A stretch of DNA of 64,000 bases from Candidatus Accumulibacter aalborgensis (GTDB lineage Bacteria; Pseudomonadota; Gammaproteobacteria; Burkholderiales; Rhodocyclaceae), in contig NZ_FLQX01000094.1 of NCBI RefSeq assembly GCF_900089955.1, positions 124,001-188,000 of the forward strand, in the 5' to 3' direction. Shown in pieces: positions 63,740-64,000 of this stretch. The translations under genes were made by a program, and so were the position numbers. Each line of letters opens with the position of its first letter. The first letter of the stretch is position 1. The notes below the pieces were generated by a model. It ran no database searches. It was not told the DNA's origin and saw only the letters and a program-made list of their open reading frames with translations.

Positions 63740-64000
63740 ATGCTGACCGGACTTATGCAGGACCGACCGCTGTTGATCTCATCATTGATCGAACACGCGG
63801 CGAACTGCCATCCGCACGCCGAAATCGTCTCGCGCACGAGCGAGGGGCCGATTCACCGCTGCACCTATGCCGATATCCAGCGCCGCGCCAAACAGGTGGC
63901 CAGGGCGCTGACCGTGCTCGGTGTCCAGCCGGGAGATCGAATCGCCACGCTGGCCTGGAATGGCTACCGGCACATGGAGCTGTACTACGGCGTCTCAGGC
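63740..64000 (+). CDS. Acyl-CoA ligase, 5' part (runs off the window)
   Basis: The first 87 residues of an AMP-forming ligase are present: [20 protein letters not shown], the Tyr-x-(D/E) strand [26 protein letters not shown] and [18 protein letters not shown]. This fits the medium/long-chain fatty-acid ligase (AlkK-like) type. The start follows GGAGGAGGAATT. The window ends before the adenylation motifs, so activity cannot be judged. Confidence 0.8.
   Translation, partial: MLTGLMQDRPLLISSLIEHAANCHPHAEIVSRTSEGPIHRCTYADIQRRAKQVARALTVLGVQPGDRIATLAWNGYRHMELYYGVSG

Overview
The window looks like a chromosomal segment of a high-GC betaproteobacterium, most plausibly Rhodocyclales and similar to Candidatus Accumulibacter. 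This placement is inferred from gene content: a PEP-CTERM/exosortase-substrate protein, FliW with a Rhodocyclaceae-type chemoreceptor, a split MacAB-TolC exporter, assimilatory nirBD, and a chlamydial-type V-ATPase operon. No rRNA, tRNA, IS element, prophage or CRISPR array is visible. Nearly all of the window is protein-coding.

Layout. 1-7.5 kb: chemoreceptor (with a FliA-type promoter), fliW, tex, and a SWIM/SNF2 helicase. 7.6-12.2 kb: a minus-strand, overlapping group of an N-acetyl sugar amidotransferase, an AMP-forming acyl ligase and an NAD-dependent reductase, with a small DUF3301 protein upstream. 12.4-17 kb: a tightly coupled tolC-macA-macB(ATPase)-macB(permease) exporter operon. 17-18.3 kb: a RelE/StbE-type toxin-antitoxin pair and a gamma carbonic anhydrase, with two pairs of imperfect direct repeats suggesting an insertion or duplication. 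18.3-19.6 kb: a PEP-CTERM gene behind a textbook sigma-54 promoter. 19.6-29.6 kb: an O-methyltransferase, mnmA, a Nudix hydrolase, ilvE, a zinc-finger protein, waaF, an NTF2-like protein, phosphomannomutase/phosphoglucomutase, and two signalling proteins (HDOD, degenerate GGDEF). 29.7-35.6 kb: O-acetylhomoserine sulfhydrylase, zapE, the 5-oxoprolinase operon pxpBCA, and queD.

35.7-38.4 kb holds a four-gene minus-strand unit: a duplicated DUF1538 membrane protein, a PII-like protein, a tandem-CBS protein and an unrecognised protein. It resembles a transporter with its own nucleotide-sensing regulators. 38.7-44.5 kb holds five plus-strand genes that mix two CPA2-type cation/proton antiporters with gamma-glutamyl chemistry (a class I amidotransferase of the PuuD type, a YbdK-type carboxylate-amine ligase) and a serine-hydrolase-like protein that has lost its catalytic residues. 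Two CorC/HlyC-type CBS membrane proteins follow. A remnant of a second serine-hydrolase-like gene lies beyond them.

47.7-55.1 kb is a complete V/A-type ATPase operon in the chlamydial gene order (E, DUF2764, A, B, D, I, K) with no recognisable C, F or G subunit. Its K subunit keeps residues that resemble the sodium site of the Enterococcus enzyme. 55.1-61.2 kb is a nitrogen assimilation unit: nirB-nirD-nasA behind a second textbook sigma-54 promoter, followed by a PP2C phosphatase/Ser-Thr kinase fusion. 61.5-64 kb holds a Phd/PIN toxin-antitoxin pair with a palindromic operator, a small ABM-type monooxygenase, a membrane-anchored alpha/beta hydrolase, and the 5' end of another acyl-CoA ligase that runs off the window.

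The strongest candidates for new biology are the DUF1538/PII/CBS unit, the antiporter/gamma-glutamyl cluster with its pseudo-enzyme, and the repeat-flanked toxin-antitoxin insertion.
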